Assembly (NCBI RefSeq): GCF_032118995.1
Contig: NC_092665.1
Coordinates: 2,640,001-2,704,000 of the forward strand
DNA length: 64,000 nt
Origin: Asterias amurensis
Taxonomy: Eukaryota; Echinodermata; Asteroidea; Forcipulatida; Asteriidae
Reading direction: 5' to 3'
Position numbers and translations under genes: made by a program. Numbering within the stretch: the stretch's first letter is position 1; each line of letters begins with the position of its first letter. Shown piece by piece: positions 22,852-35,000 of this stretch. The notes below the pieces were generated by a model. The model saw nothing but the letters and a program-made list of their open reading frames with translations, had not been told where the DNA came from and ran no database searches.

Positions 22852-23229
22852 TTAAAGGGAAGGTACACGTTTGGTAATTACTCAAAACAAATATTAACTC
22901 AAAACCTGACTTGGTGACGAGCATTGGAGAGCTGTTGATGGCATAAAACATTGTGGGAAACGACTTCCTCTGAAGTAACTTAGTTTTTGAGAAAGAGGTA
23001 AATTCTCACTAAAATAATAAAAATATTTCTAGCTAGAAGTCTTTTATTCCTATCTGAAAGCACACAAATTCGTCAAACAAGGGTGTTTTTTCTTTCATAA
23101 TTTTCTCGCAACTTCGATGACCAATTGAGCCCAAATGTTCACAGGCTTGTTATTGTATGCTTATGATGGGATACACCAAGTAAAAAACACTGGTCTTTGA
23201 CGATTACCAAACATGTACCTTCCCTTTAA
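22852..23229. mobile_element. MITE, family E, full length
   Basis: 378 bp with ends TTAAAGGGAAGGTACACG and catgtaccttccctttaa. The middle shares aacttcgatgaccaattgag and cacaaattcgtcaaacaagg with the copies at 61241 and 63354. Confidence 0.85.
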
Positions 23230-24208
23230 TGGAGCTTTCCCGTAATACGGGTGCATGAATCAAAATGACTGCACATTGTGTCCACCAATAGTACTGAGCT
23301 ACATCACGTCCAGTGAATATCTGTTTATAGTACAATCATAAATTCTGAACAACCTCAAAACAGCAGGTTTTCCCACCTGCATTATACCCAAGCAGCTATA
23401 AAATGCGAATCCCCCTATGAAATGTGAATCACACACATGCATATAAAATTTAGTTATAATAGAGAAATATAAATTACATTAATAATTTCCAACAGAAAAC
23501 TGACAACCAAACGTTGCCATTCAATGCATTCAGTGAAACTTTAGATGGGTACTTTTGTTCTGCATAGTTTGTGGAACCGGACACAATACAAGAACATGAC
23601 ATACAAAGAAGCTAAGCAAACCAGAAACAGGTTACCAGCCAAAACACCATTCCACATGTACAATTTGTGAATGGTTTCCCGCTTAATAGTGCTAAGTAAA
23701 AATGTGTTAGCATTCTACATAAATTAAATTGGCCCAAAATTATGATTTTTAAAAGATTGATAAACCATCCTGACCCATCCCTAACTGATAAATAATCATC
23801 AAAATAGAAGATCCTTTCACAAAAAGACTTAAATATTATCTTAATTTTGATACACAGAAAGTAGTGGCACCTACATATTTACACAATTCAGCTAACTTTT
23901 ATGCTACTGGCAATGACTAAATAAACAAAATAATAAAATGATGTTTTTTAAATTAGTATTTTTTAAATTTACAATAAATTTATCAGAATAATAGATACAT
24001 TTCATACCGTTAAATATAGTGTTATTTGTATGAGTCTAACACTCGATAAAATTCTCTGCTTCTGGTTTGTGCTGTGTAACCAAACCATTGCTAAAATAAT
24101 CCAATTACATTGCCGATACCATTGAGACGCTTAAACATGTCTTGCTAAGCAACACTTTTTTCTGCTTATCAAAGTCATGGATTCAAACAGCATTTTGAAG
24201 AAGAGCTC

Positions 24209-24366
24209 TTGGTCAATTTCATAAAGCTGCTAAGCAGAAATAAGCAGGGCAACAGTCACAAATGGTACAAGTGACTTGGTTGAGTGTCTATTAACTTAAA
24301 TTTGGTAAGCATAATTGTCTTTGTGCTAAGCAACTTTTGTGCATAACAGCTCAATGAAATTGGGAA
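24209..24366. mobile_element. MITE, family D
   Basis: Ends ggtcaatttcataaagctgc and cagctcaatgaaattggga; the middle carries cacaaatggtacaagtgact. Confidence 0.75.
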
Positions 24367-24867
24367 CTAATTAGGGAAAAAAACCTTAATTAGGGCATCA
24401 AAATAGTAGTCTAACGTATTTCAGTTTTTGTAATCAGACTAAAATCATAACAAACCACTTGTTATAGGATTTGAGGCATTGCATGGTGAGGTATCAATGT
24501 ATATTTGGTTTGCGGTAACACCATGTGTGTATCTACTTGCCAGGTAGAGTTGTTCTTAGGGAACTGTCTTGCTTTACAACTTCTCCAGGCTACAGAAATG
24601 GTATTTGTTTTCTATATTTAACTAGTTTAAATTTCATGCCACACCTGTGAGGTACCCAAAACCTGGTGCATCAGAATACGTGTACAATGGTACACATGTA
24701 GTTTGCAACCAGATTGTGCAGGCGGAATACCATTTGGTAAAACTTAAAAGGAGTCGTAACTTCAGCGATGCAACGTCCACTCTTTACTTTGTCTTCGCGG
24801 TCTCTTTCCCATTATCTCTGCAAGTCAAAGATAATTTAATATTTAACTTGAAATGAAACGATCTCAC

Positions 24868-25035
24868 ACCTTTAATAGATGTTAAATTTTGCATCGAGAT
24901 AAGAATATAAGTTGGGTTTCGCCTTTTCAATCCTAGCTAAGTGATATGCCTGTAGATATTTTCCACAGAGCTTGGAAAAGTACTGCGTATACAGCGCTTC
25001 TAGTACACATCGGTGTAAAGGCAAGCCCAAATAAT
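24868..25035. mobile_element. rearranged SINE fragments
   Basis: 24945-25035 matches the body of the SINE at 60091 (agagcttggaaaagtactg, cacatcggtgta). 24868-24905 matches the tail of the same SINE in the opposite direction (taatagatgttaaatttt). The piece is therefore a partial, inverted-joined copy. Confidence 0.6.
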
Positions 25036-25246
25036 GATTTAACACCTGTCTGAACCTTTACATTTAGAGGATATCACCCCCCCAATGTCCCTTACTTAAA
25101 TACATGTGATTTTCCTTATGCAAAAGAGTACCCCCACCGAAATCTCAGATTCCATCAAACAACGGAGACACAATTTGGGGGGGGGGGGGGGTTGTTACAC
25201 CATGTCACAATGAAAAGAATAAGTACTGTTGTCCATTTACTAAATC

Positions 25247-25385
25247 AAAATTTATTGATTCGTGCAAATCATAATCATATTTATAGGCGTTAAACCAATG
25301 TTTGTATGAGAGAGATTTGCTGTTACAAGCTTGCTGTTTATATCCCCTTGTGAGAGTTTTGCTTAGTTCCCTTGATGGGAAGTTC
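25247..25385 (+). mobile_element. SINE body without tRNA head
   Basis: Shares cgtgcaaatcataatca, tatgagagagatttgctgtt, tatatccccttgtgagag and gttcccttgatgg with the body of the SINE at 9556-10012. No tRNA-like head precedes it. It lies just past the LPCAT3 stop and may be in its 3'UTR. Confidence 0.65.
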
Positions 25386-25499
25386 ATTAAGACAGGCAGA
25401 CGGACATATGTGAACCAAATGTCCGGAATTAGAGAAAACTGTGTGATCTCTGTTTCCTTTGATAATCAACTTTTGTGAGTCGTACAAGACTTGTTATAC

Positions 25500-28400
25500 T
25501 TACTTGGGTGACTCCGTCTGGGGCTTGTAGATTTTTTTGAGTTGAGGTAGAATAACCATCGAGTAGAGGAGAGGGAAGGTTATGTAGAAAATAACTGGCA
25601 TGTAGTACATTGCACTGTACACCTAAACACAGGTACAAACAGAAAATGTTGTTAAAGACATTGTACACTTCCGGTAAACAGTATTGTCCAAGGCCCACAC
25701 TTCGTGTATCACAACTTACATATAAAATAACAAACCTGTGGAAATTTAGGCTCAATTGGTCATCGAAGTCGGGAGAAAAAAAAAGGAAAACCCACCCTTG
25801 TTTCCGCACGTTTCGCCGTGTCATGACATGTGTCTAAATTAAATCCGTAATTCTCGATATCGAGAATTGATATTGTTTTAATGTTTTCTCAAAAAGTAAA
25901 GCAATTCATGGAATAATATATCAAGAGAAGTCTTTCACCATTACCTTCTGTAAATACTGTAAGTTGTTTGTAAATCTGTAAACATTTAATTGTTTTTCTT
26001 TTCCGAAAGTGTCCAATGGCTTTAAATAGTGAACAATGCGTAAAACACAAACAAACTCAAACAAATGTTGATAGAGCCCACTCTTGCCACCCCCCCCCAT
26101 TAATTTTATTTTTTTTTTACAAAAAAATTCTAAGCGTGTGTGATTTTTAAGCGTTATAGTGCAATCCCCTTTTTATATTATATAATTCTATTGTTATCGT
26201 TGGCAGGGGTCTGGTTTTACGCATCTCAAGATGACAGTTTTTATACTTTTGTTTTAACCTTGACAGCCCCTGTCCAACTTGTACTCATTGTGTATGCCTA
26301 AAGATTATGCCTACCACATGTATTCTGCTCCAGCGCAGTAAAACCAGGGCGGCCAGGGCGTGTCCACACACAAATTTATTCCAGATGAGTTTGATGGCAA
26401 ACAATGGGAAATCAAAGGCAGGAGTGCTGACGATCTTGCTCAGGGCAGGAATCCTTTTAGTTGCATCTGTAATCTATTCAATTTAAACAAAATATTATTG
26501 AATAGAATAGGTGTTTTTGTACGTAGAATTTCAATACAGAGTTCTTTCTTCAACCGTAGAGTTCTTTGTTTTAAACACTGTACACAAATACTGGAAGTCT
26601 CCACTCTAAAAGCTTTGCTTTTAGGAGAGACCTCCACTGTTTTTTACATGGCCACCAGCCCAATGTCTTGGCCTTGCTGCCCCTTCAAAAAATTCCCATA
26701 GACTTAAAGACTTTCCAATGGAAGTACCCATTGAAAAATGAAAATTGCCTTGCCCTCGAAAGGATGAAATTCCAGGCCTACACACCCCTCCAAAGAACAC
26801 AATTTTGAAACAAACCGTCTTTATTAAAATTTAAACAAAACTTACCTGAGACTCAATAAACGTTACGAAAAACTCCTGGACGAAGCAAATGAAATAACCA
26901 ATGAAGAAGCCATGCCAGATGGCCAGGAAGAAAAGTGCGGAAGCCTGGGAGATGTATTTATTATTCAGGAATTTCAACCTCTTGAACACATACCTTGGGA
27001 TGGTGAAAAAATAGTATCAGATTAGTAATTCAGATATTGTGTAAAAGGCACATTCATCCATGGTGGACCCAATACTAACGAAGCAATTGCCTCCATGCCC
27101 CTTGGTCATTGCTTTGGTGCCCCTTAAGATGATCCAGTCTAAATTAAAGTTACCCTCGTAGCAAGTGCTCCCTCACAGTTACCCTCGTAGTGTCGTTGCC
27201 TTGGTGCCCCTTGAAAGGTTCCAGAAGACATTTACATTTCCCTCAGAGGTGACTTTTACTAAGGGAAAAAATGCCAAGCCTAGCCTACAACCCGTTCCCA
27301 TGTCAAAGCACCCATTCAACTCACCGGGTACCCATAAGTTTGTAATCTGATAAATTCACAGAATCCTCCAAGTTAAAGCCTGGCCTACAAGCCGTTCCCA
27401 TGTCAAAGTACCCATTCAACTCACCGGGAAGCCCATAGGTTTGTTGAGATATTGAATGAAATGACGCAGTGCTTTGAGATAGTTGCTATCTCAAAAATCT
27501 TTGGCCTTAGACCAACGCAGGCATCCCATAAGGCATTGCCTTCCTCATCTATTCCGTTGTATGTTAGCCCGGCCATAGTGCAGACACCCTCCTGGAAAAC
27601 AATTGTAATATTATGATGACTCACTTTTAGAACAAATTCTGTACGGTCCATTTACTGTTTATCTGAGGTGTCCATAACAACATCCATATTCCAATACACA
27701 TTAATAAACTAACATGTGAGTAAAACTTAAGTTTCCAAAAAGCATTTCCTAACACTTACGATTTTGTTATGCTTTGTTTACAAAACTATGCTACTTATCG
27801 ATATTCCAGTTGAGAATAGTTGTAGTTGTCTTACCGTAAACATGAAGACTGAACTGTACTTGAAGAAAAGGGATTTACTCCAAAAGACCAGCACAAACAC
27901 TTGATAAGGAAAAGAGGAATTCTGAAACAATAATGGTAGAAGAGCAGGTAGTTAGGTAGTTAGAGCAGGTGTAGTCAGATTGGCCAAGTGGTTTCTCTCC
28001 ATGCCTTTCACCTCATCAGTGGACCCCAGACTAGACCAAAGTCTTGCATACGTGGGTTGAGTCTTGGAGCAATGTGCTCCCTCTTGCTTGGAGGTAAAAT
28101 GGAAAAGAGAGCGAGTCAAAAGGCTGCAATCCCAAACTTTTTATTGTTAATTATGCTAGTCACTTGGATTAGACAGTTGAACACTGAGGGCGCACCTGGG
28201 TTCCCTATTATTAATACTCACCGCAAACTGAGCAGACAAGAGGTATTCATTAGGGAAGAATGGTGAAAGAGCACAATGGAGGACGACATAGAAGCACCCA
28301 ACGTAGAATCGATTCATTGCCGGCTCCACACAACTAGGCAGTTCACCCTTGTCGTTACCCAAGAGTTTCTCTTTGGTGAAGTCAAGGTACCGACGGAGGG

Positions 28401-31152
28401 AGAACTGGGGGCTTGCAAAGAATCCTCCGAAGAAGTAAGTGTAGCCCGCAAGTTCTAAGAGCGAGGGCGCCGTCTTGATGTTGAATAACTTTTGCTCTGC
28501 ACTCAGCTGCTCCTACAAGTAGTAAAAGGGGGAATAGATGGAAGATTGGTATTACAATTAACTTCCTTGTGACACTTTTCTACCACTTTTTGCGCTGGAA
28601 ATGATAAAAACCATCATGTCCATTTAATTTTTCTAAAAGTCTTAGAATTTTTTTTCAGCAGCTTCTTTAAGCCAGATTGACCATTTGCATGGCTGTATCC
28701 GACATATCGAGTTACAAATGCCCTCTTTCTCAAAACAAATGCAGGCCTCTGATATGGGTTGCCCCATGTCTTAGCCTTGGTGCCCCTTAAAAAAAACGTT
28801 CCATAGACTTTAAGATTTTCCAAGATGAAATTCCAAGCCTGCAGTGGTCTGCTATTCAACCAGTTGCTTTGCTTTAGAAAAGGGAACAATGAAAGTTTTC
28901 TTGTCCCATACCTTATTGTCTGGTACCTGTGGTGTTTAGGCTTTAACCACTGAGACACTTAGACATGTTTGATTGGACTGGTTCATGATGATACGTTTAT
29001 TATTGGTCAGACATCTTGGATTGCAACTTATAGACTTAACAACTACAGTCAATAGAGGGCGGTATAAAAATTCTACAGTACCTTACCTCTTTTTTCTGAC
29101 CATCATAAAGGTCCCAGGCAGTTCCGATGAGTCTCAGAGTGAGGATACAGTGGGGTGTAGTCCATATCAGATCATAGCCATCGGTTGCTAGGTATATGTA
29201 GGCAGTCAGCAAGTATGACTGAACAGTTTAAAAAAAAAAAAAAAAAAAAACGCAGAGTGAAAATTAGTAAACGAGGTCAACTGTGGCAAGGCTGCATGGC
29301 CATCCCCATAGTTGCCCTGGTCCTGGCCTTTGTGCCCCTTCAAAAGTTTTCCATAGACTTTAAGTATGAAAGGGCTGGTTTGATATGCCTCACCCACAGC
29401 AATTGCCAGGGTGCCCTGTGCTGTTGCTGATGCGCCCTCTGCAAAGTTCCAACACAAACTTACGTTCTCCCCCATAGGAAAAGTGCCCTTTATCAGTAAA
29501 AAAATTGTTGTGCCCCTACAAAGGTCAAAGAGCCTGACCTTTGCAAATAGAAATGACCTTGCCCTCTCAACGTTGACTTTCTAGGCTTGTTGATTTACTC
29601 ACCATATTAAATGTAAATGAAATTGCTACAGAAAGCGGAGTCCCTCCGATGGTCACAAGCAATGCATAGTTGATTAAGACAGAGATGGCTGAATGGATGA
29701 TGTCATACCCTGCATATGAATAAATGAATAAATGCATAAATTATTCAAAATAACTAGCTCCGCATATTTTCATTGAAAAAATACTAAGCCCCACCGCCTG
29801 AATGCATGATGTTATAGATGTATTTATATTCATCAAATTCATCAGTCTAAATGCATGAACAGGCCTGGTACTCCACAAAGGCAACAGAGGTTATTGCAAC
29901 TGGTCATTGCCTTGGTGCCCCATGAAAGTTCCAAGAGAAATTCTCAATTTCCCATAAATTTACAATTTCCAATTTCCCCATAAATCTACAATTTCCTATA
30001 CCAAGGAGAAAATGCCTTGATGCCTCTTCCCTTTCAACAATGGCGCATCAGCCCCGAATCAATTTTGGTTTCACAAATTGGGCTTGGTTGGGTTCGATTC
30101 CCTACCATGTTGCTTTTTCTTTTCAGAGATCTTACTTACAAAGCAATTTGAGCGTTAGAAGCCTAGTGCTCCTTTGCATTTGTGTAGTGTAACGGAGAGT
30201 GTACACTGCTTATCTGATCAAGTTTATACACACCCCTTACCAAAATTTAAATAGGCGAGAACTAGGCAACATACGGTGAAGTAGATGTGCTTGATTGTTG
30301 GTGACTGACCATGCAAGTAGGTCCTGGAAATGTATGCCAGTGGAAAACCTGAAAAGGAAACCATTTGAGAAGTAAGTGACAAATCATTACAGGGAACAAG
30401 TGCACACTTAAAATGAATGTCAAGTAACTTATTTAGTGTTGCAAAGCAGGATAAAAACAAAATGTAACAAAGTAAGTTTCCAAACTAATGGCACAGTGAA
30501 AACTCTCACTCTCATGGCATTATCAAACTTTAATGTATTATTGATATTGAAGCACTTCATAATATTATAAACACTGAACAATGTTTTTACAGGACTTCTA
30601 TTTTTTCCATGAAGACTTTTTGATGTTGTAAAATTGTCTAGGGCAAATCATGTCATTACTTATTATTTTATTCTCTTTAGAAAAAAATGCTTTTAAATCA
30701 TGTTGAAATCATTGTGATTAGTGGAACTTTCCTGAGTGATATACAAGTACAACTTACAAGTAAACAAAATAATAAAATACATAAATATGACATAAAACAC
30801 AGCGACAACATTGAATATAAATACATTTGCCTTTCATAAAAAAAAGTGCCGATTAAATAAATTAACAAACTAAAAAGTTTGTGAATAATTCAGTCAAACT
30901 TTTACATTGAATTAAATCGAATCAAGTGCAACACTGAATACACATCCATTATGGACTTTACCTCCATGGATACACCAATAAAGTACACCACATAAAACAG
31001 CCACAAAAGGCAATCATTATTATGAAAAATAACATAAACAACATACCCGCAAGAAATGTAAACAAGTACAATAAAGCCGGTACATCGAGACCAAGACGAC
31101 CGGCTAGATCTCCCAACAAACTCGGCGATGCTTCGGTACTTTCCTGCTCCAT
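25500..31152 (-). CDS. LPCAT3: lysophosphatidylcholine acyltransferase 3 (MBOAT family), complete
   Basis: Ten exons join in one frame to 475 residues (human about 487): 31152-31047, 30348-30241, 29709-29603, 29218-29087, 28512-28222, 27921-27835, 27591-27425, 26993-26846, 26473-26315, 25622-25500. Family matches run throughout: YDLIWTTPHCILTLRLIG, PSLLELAGYTYFFGGF, EGVCTMAGLTYNGIDEEG, SFNISTNLWASRYVFKRL and AIWHGFFIGYFICF. The Asn in SFNISTNLW and the His in WHGFFIGY fit the catalytic MBOAT pair. The enzyme re-acylates lysophospholipids with polyunsaturated acyl-CoA in the ER membrane (Lands cycle). Many hydrophobic segments agree with a polytopic protein. The acceptor of exon 9 is the gaatag at 26474; the nearer ttacag would bring an early stop. 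The tail ends KPQTESPK and lacks the KKxx ER-retrieval signal of the human protein. Promoter side is shared with MLF. Confidence 0.96.
25652..26025. mobile_element. MITE, family C
   Basis: Ends gttaaagacattgtacac and gtgtccaatggctttaa; otherwise close to the copy at 5381. It sits in the last intron of LPCAT3, about 30 bp from the final exon's acceptor. Confidence 0.85.
28740..28860. repeat. dispersed repeat, ttggtgccccttaaa family
   Basis: A recurring block (cttggtgccccttaaaaa, gttccatagactttaag) is seen here and near 26650, 27080-27420, 29280-29370, 29890-29990, 34190-34290 (inverted) and in looser form near 50910 and 52560. Many copies are in LPCAT3 introns. No ends or coding frame could be defined. 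Confidence 0.55.
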
Positions 31153-32006
31153 TTTTAACTCCGTTGTGAAGTCCAAACACACGTAAAAACAGCCTCCATC
31201 CACCCCTTTTGTCACAGACTTTATCTGTTATGACCTCGAGTAGACTTTGATTCGATTATTCCTGCCCAATTGTTGTCAAATCGGTCAGGGCCAGCTGGAA
31301 TTCGGAGTTGTACTTTTTGTAAATAAAAACCTCAGTAACCTTTGACCCATAGAATAGATTTACGCGTAAGCACTCACTCAATTCAAGTGGGTAATTAGTC
31401 TAAACTTGTGTAAGTCTATCGGTAGACACGGTCCCATTCTCCTGGCCTTATCCGCAAGGAAGGAAATGGAGGACTTATACAAGTTTGGAGGACTTATACA
31501 AGTTTAGTGAAACGAAACGGCGATTACCACTTCGGGTCCTCGGGTATCAGAATCTCCTCACACAACACCTCGAGCGCGAACTGTTTTCCGGTATTTTCCG
31601 GTATTTTCCGGTGTTGTACAGGTTTCGTGTAAACAGAAATTACCAGAACTTGCGAGGAGTTGGACTTGAGTTGAGTTGAGGAAACACTTTCTTTGCATAA
31701 TCTACTTTATGTTTATTGTGAGAAGCTGTGAGAGAGATACAATCACAACAGTTTTCTACCCATAAAGAGCAATCTTCTTCGGCAACCAATTCCAACAAAC
31801 TGTGCAGTGCAGAGTGTTGTTGGTGTGCCAGTTTTTCTGTCCGTATTTTTAATACAACACAGTTTTTCACACGGGCTCACACAGTACAGCTAGCTCAGCG
31901 ATCACAGCACAGGCTCAGCTGCTTACCAAATCCATTTCACACTACACTTTGTTTTAGGGGAAGCCGTTCTGTTTTTGGTTTTGCTGGTCGTTCCCGAATC
32001 GTCACC
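31153..32006. promoter_or_regulatory. divergent promoter region of LPCAT3 (-) and MLF (+)
   Basis: 854 bp separate the two start codons, which face away from each other. The interval contains three evenly spaced TTCCGG motifs (31583-31612), CpG-bearing stretches near 31500-31600 and both 5'UTRs. No coding exon with family support lies in it. Shared regulation is inference from the spacing. Confidence 0.6.
31583..31612. promoter_or_regulatory. three ETS-like motifs in 10-bp phase
   Basis: The sequence ttttccggta repeats three times at exact 10-bp spacing. The reverse complement CCGGAAAA resembles the core bound by ETS-family factors. The 10-bp step would place all sites on one face of the helix. 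Confidence 0.5.
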
Positions 32007-35000
32007 ATGTTTAACTTTGGTTCAATGTTCGACGACCCATTTTTCGGGTAAGTATTTTTGTATTTTGTTATGTTTTTGTTAGTTTTTATAAAATTAAAAT
32101 TAAAAAGTTGAACTTGTTCATTGGTTTGTATTTGTAAAAAGTAGTTTTTCTTTTTTATTAATAAATAAATATTAATTATGAGTCAGTTATAGTGTTACCT
32201 TGTTACAGTTTTAATGCAGTCACTTCTTCATAATCATAGGCCTAGCACCGCCTATCTAGCTGATTGCTGAACGACACAATGTTGATACTAATTTTCCCTC
32301 TTGATTTACTGGAGAAGTTGTGGGAAAAGAAGCCAAATCCGTCCACAACTATTTTCCATAATTCTATTCATCATCCTGATAAAAAAAATGAAACTATTTG
32401 AGTAAATGCAGGGGGGGGTCTGCTATCTAGAACCATGTGTTTGAGGTTTGTTTGCTGATACTAAACCAATTCCACATGTTTTATTATCTGGTTGTATTTT
32501 TATAGTACATAGAAAATACCTGTCTTAATAACGGTTCTACGTTTTTTACTTATACTATAGCAACGTACATGAAACTCACCGACGCCATATGCAGAGAATG
32601 CAGCAGTCTATGTTTGACCCTGGCTTAATGGCCATAGAGGGCCAGCAGGGCCATAGAAACGCAGAAGTGAGTCTTGCTCGAAGGGGTCATCATCCTCATA
32701 GGTCACCGTCAGGAAACACTCAAGTAAGTCTTCAAGTTTTGTTGTGGAAAGTGCATTTAAGGCTCATGGGGGAGCCTTTATAGTTTCTAGAATTAGCACA
32801 TCCATAGACCTCATCGCAAATCGCGCCTGGCTGATTTTTCTCTGCATTGTGGGAAGGAACAGCGGGCATCTTTCCAACAATGCCTTTTGACAATGGAGAA
32901 AAATATGCCCCCTTTTCCTTCCCACAATGCCTTTCAACAATGGTGAAAAATCAGCAAGGCGTGTTTCGAGTTAAGGTCGATAATAGAGAAAGGATGTCGT
33001 GGAAGAATTAGGCTCCAATAGTTTTCAATAAATAAACCGAGTCATCAGGTGGTAATTTCTTATATAAAAAAATTCAGAGAAGATGTACCATGAACAAGTA
33101 TGGTACCTTTGTATCTGGCTCATTTTATAATCTCTCAGCTTTTTAGGCTAAAAGTAAACTAAGTAAATTTAATTGTTTGGATACTTTGGGAACAGTGTGT
33201 TTTGTCTAATGTTTTGTCTGTCTTTTAGAAATAACACTCGCACTCATTACTCCTTTACGAGGAATGGTTTAAACCAGAATTTGGAAATATTAACTCTTAC
33301 TTAATTTGCTTGATGGTAGAAAGGTTTTGGGCTTATTTGTTGTTGATTTTGTTTTATAATAGGCTCTGCAGCCATTTGGAATGTCGCCGGATCCATTCAG
33401 CATGGGATTCGGAAACATGTTCGGTAACATGCAGAGCATGATGTCTAACATGCACCAGAATTTTGTAAGTTAAACGTTCTTTAATATCTTTAAATTATCA
33501 CTGTCTCATTTTGTTATAAAAATTATCTGTAAATCATAAATGTTAAAATGCTGTTTCTTATCATTGCTTGGGGAGGTAGTGCTTTCTGCTCGACCAGCCA
33601 GGCTTCTGATTGATGATATCCAAGCCTGTTTCTGTATTGACTGTAAAGTGGGGTAAACCTGTTTCAGCCCTAGGAGTAGGTGGCATCGACCCCTGAAAAA
33701 AAAAATGATTATAGCCCACTCCTTGAAGTGGCCTTCAGGCCTTGTGTGTCTGGCGACTTGCATCAACATTTTTGTTTTGAAAATGGCTGACGATTATAAA
33801 GTTTGATCTTTTGATAATTTTCACCCCATCCAGGAGGACATGTCCAATAATCCCAACGTGCATTCTTACTCCCAGTCGTCCTTCACAAGCTTCTCATCGG
33901 CAGGAGCAGGCCCTCCCAAAGTCTATCATGCAACATCCTCAACAAGGAAAGCTCCAGGAGGGGTAAGGATAACTGCTATTGGTTGAGTGAAGCCAGCCGA
34001 GGAGTTCTGGTCACGTCATGGGTTTGGGTGGAGGGCGGTCACGGGTCAGGGGTTGATTTAACAAAGAGTTAGGACTAGTCTTATCTGGAGTTAGGATTAG
34101 GTACTCTTTCTAACTTAGGACTACCCTTAAGTTTTTAATATCTCCTAGGACTAGTCCCAACTTTTTGTGAAATCGACCCCTGGAATTTGAGAGGGCAAGG
34201 CCATTGAAAAAAGAAGTCTTTGGGTAACTTTGTTGAAGGGGCACCAAGGCCAAGACCAGGGGCAACGGATGACGTGGCCTCCATGGCCTTTGTCTAACTC
34301 CAGGGCCCAATTTCATAGAGCTGCTTAAGCAAAAAATTTTGCTTAAGCAAAAAATTCATTGCTTAGTAAAATTAGATTACCGGCCAAGACTCCACTCAAT
34401 TGTTATGTTAAGTAAACAACAGCTTAACACTAGTCATAAGCAATGTATATGGCAGGAAATTTTGGCCAGTAACATGTGTAAAATAAGCGAGCTATTTTCG
34501 TGCTTAAGCAAATTTTTTGCTTAAGCAGCTCTATGAAATTGGCCCCAGGCCTGCGTTCAGGTTGGCATAGTGGTTTCTTTCCTCGCCTTCCGCCTCTGGA
34601 CCAAGTATCGAATTCCATTAGGGGCACTATGTGGACTGGGTGTTCAGTCCCTACCTGACTGCATAAATCTCTGGGGTTTGGGTGTTCAGTCCCTACCTGA
34701 CTGCATAGTTCTCTGGGGTTTGGGTGTTCAGTCCCTTCCTGACTGCATAGTTCTCTGGGGTTTGGGTGTTCAGTCCCTACCTGACTGCATAATTCTCTGG
34801 GGTTTGGGTGTTCAGTCCCTACCTGACTGCATAATTCTCTGGGGTTTGGGTGTTCAGTCCCTACCTGACTGCATAATTCTCTGGGGTTTGGGTGTTCAGT
34901 CCCTACCTGACTGCATAATTCTCTAGGGTTTGGGTGTTCAGTCCCTACCTGACTGCATAATTCTCTGGGGTTTGGGTGTTCAGTCCCTACCTGACTGCAT

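Larger units (their letters stand above)
21250..25499. other. intergenic region, AT-rich, repeats only
   Basis: No exon with convincing splice signals plus coding bias was found. It holds a C-run near 21808, family E MITE 22852-23229, family D relics near 23590-23725 and 24209-24366, SINE pieces 24868-25035 and 25247-25385, and a G-run near 25177. Minus-strand AATAAA at about 25246-25251 suits the LPCAT3 poly(A) signal. Confidence 0.7.
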
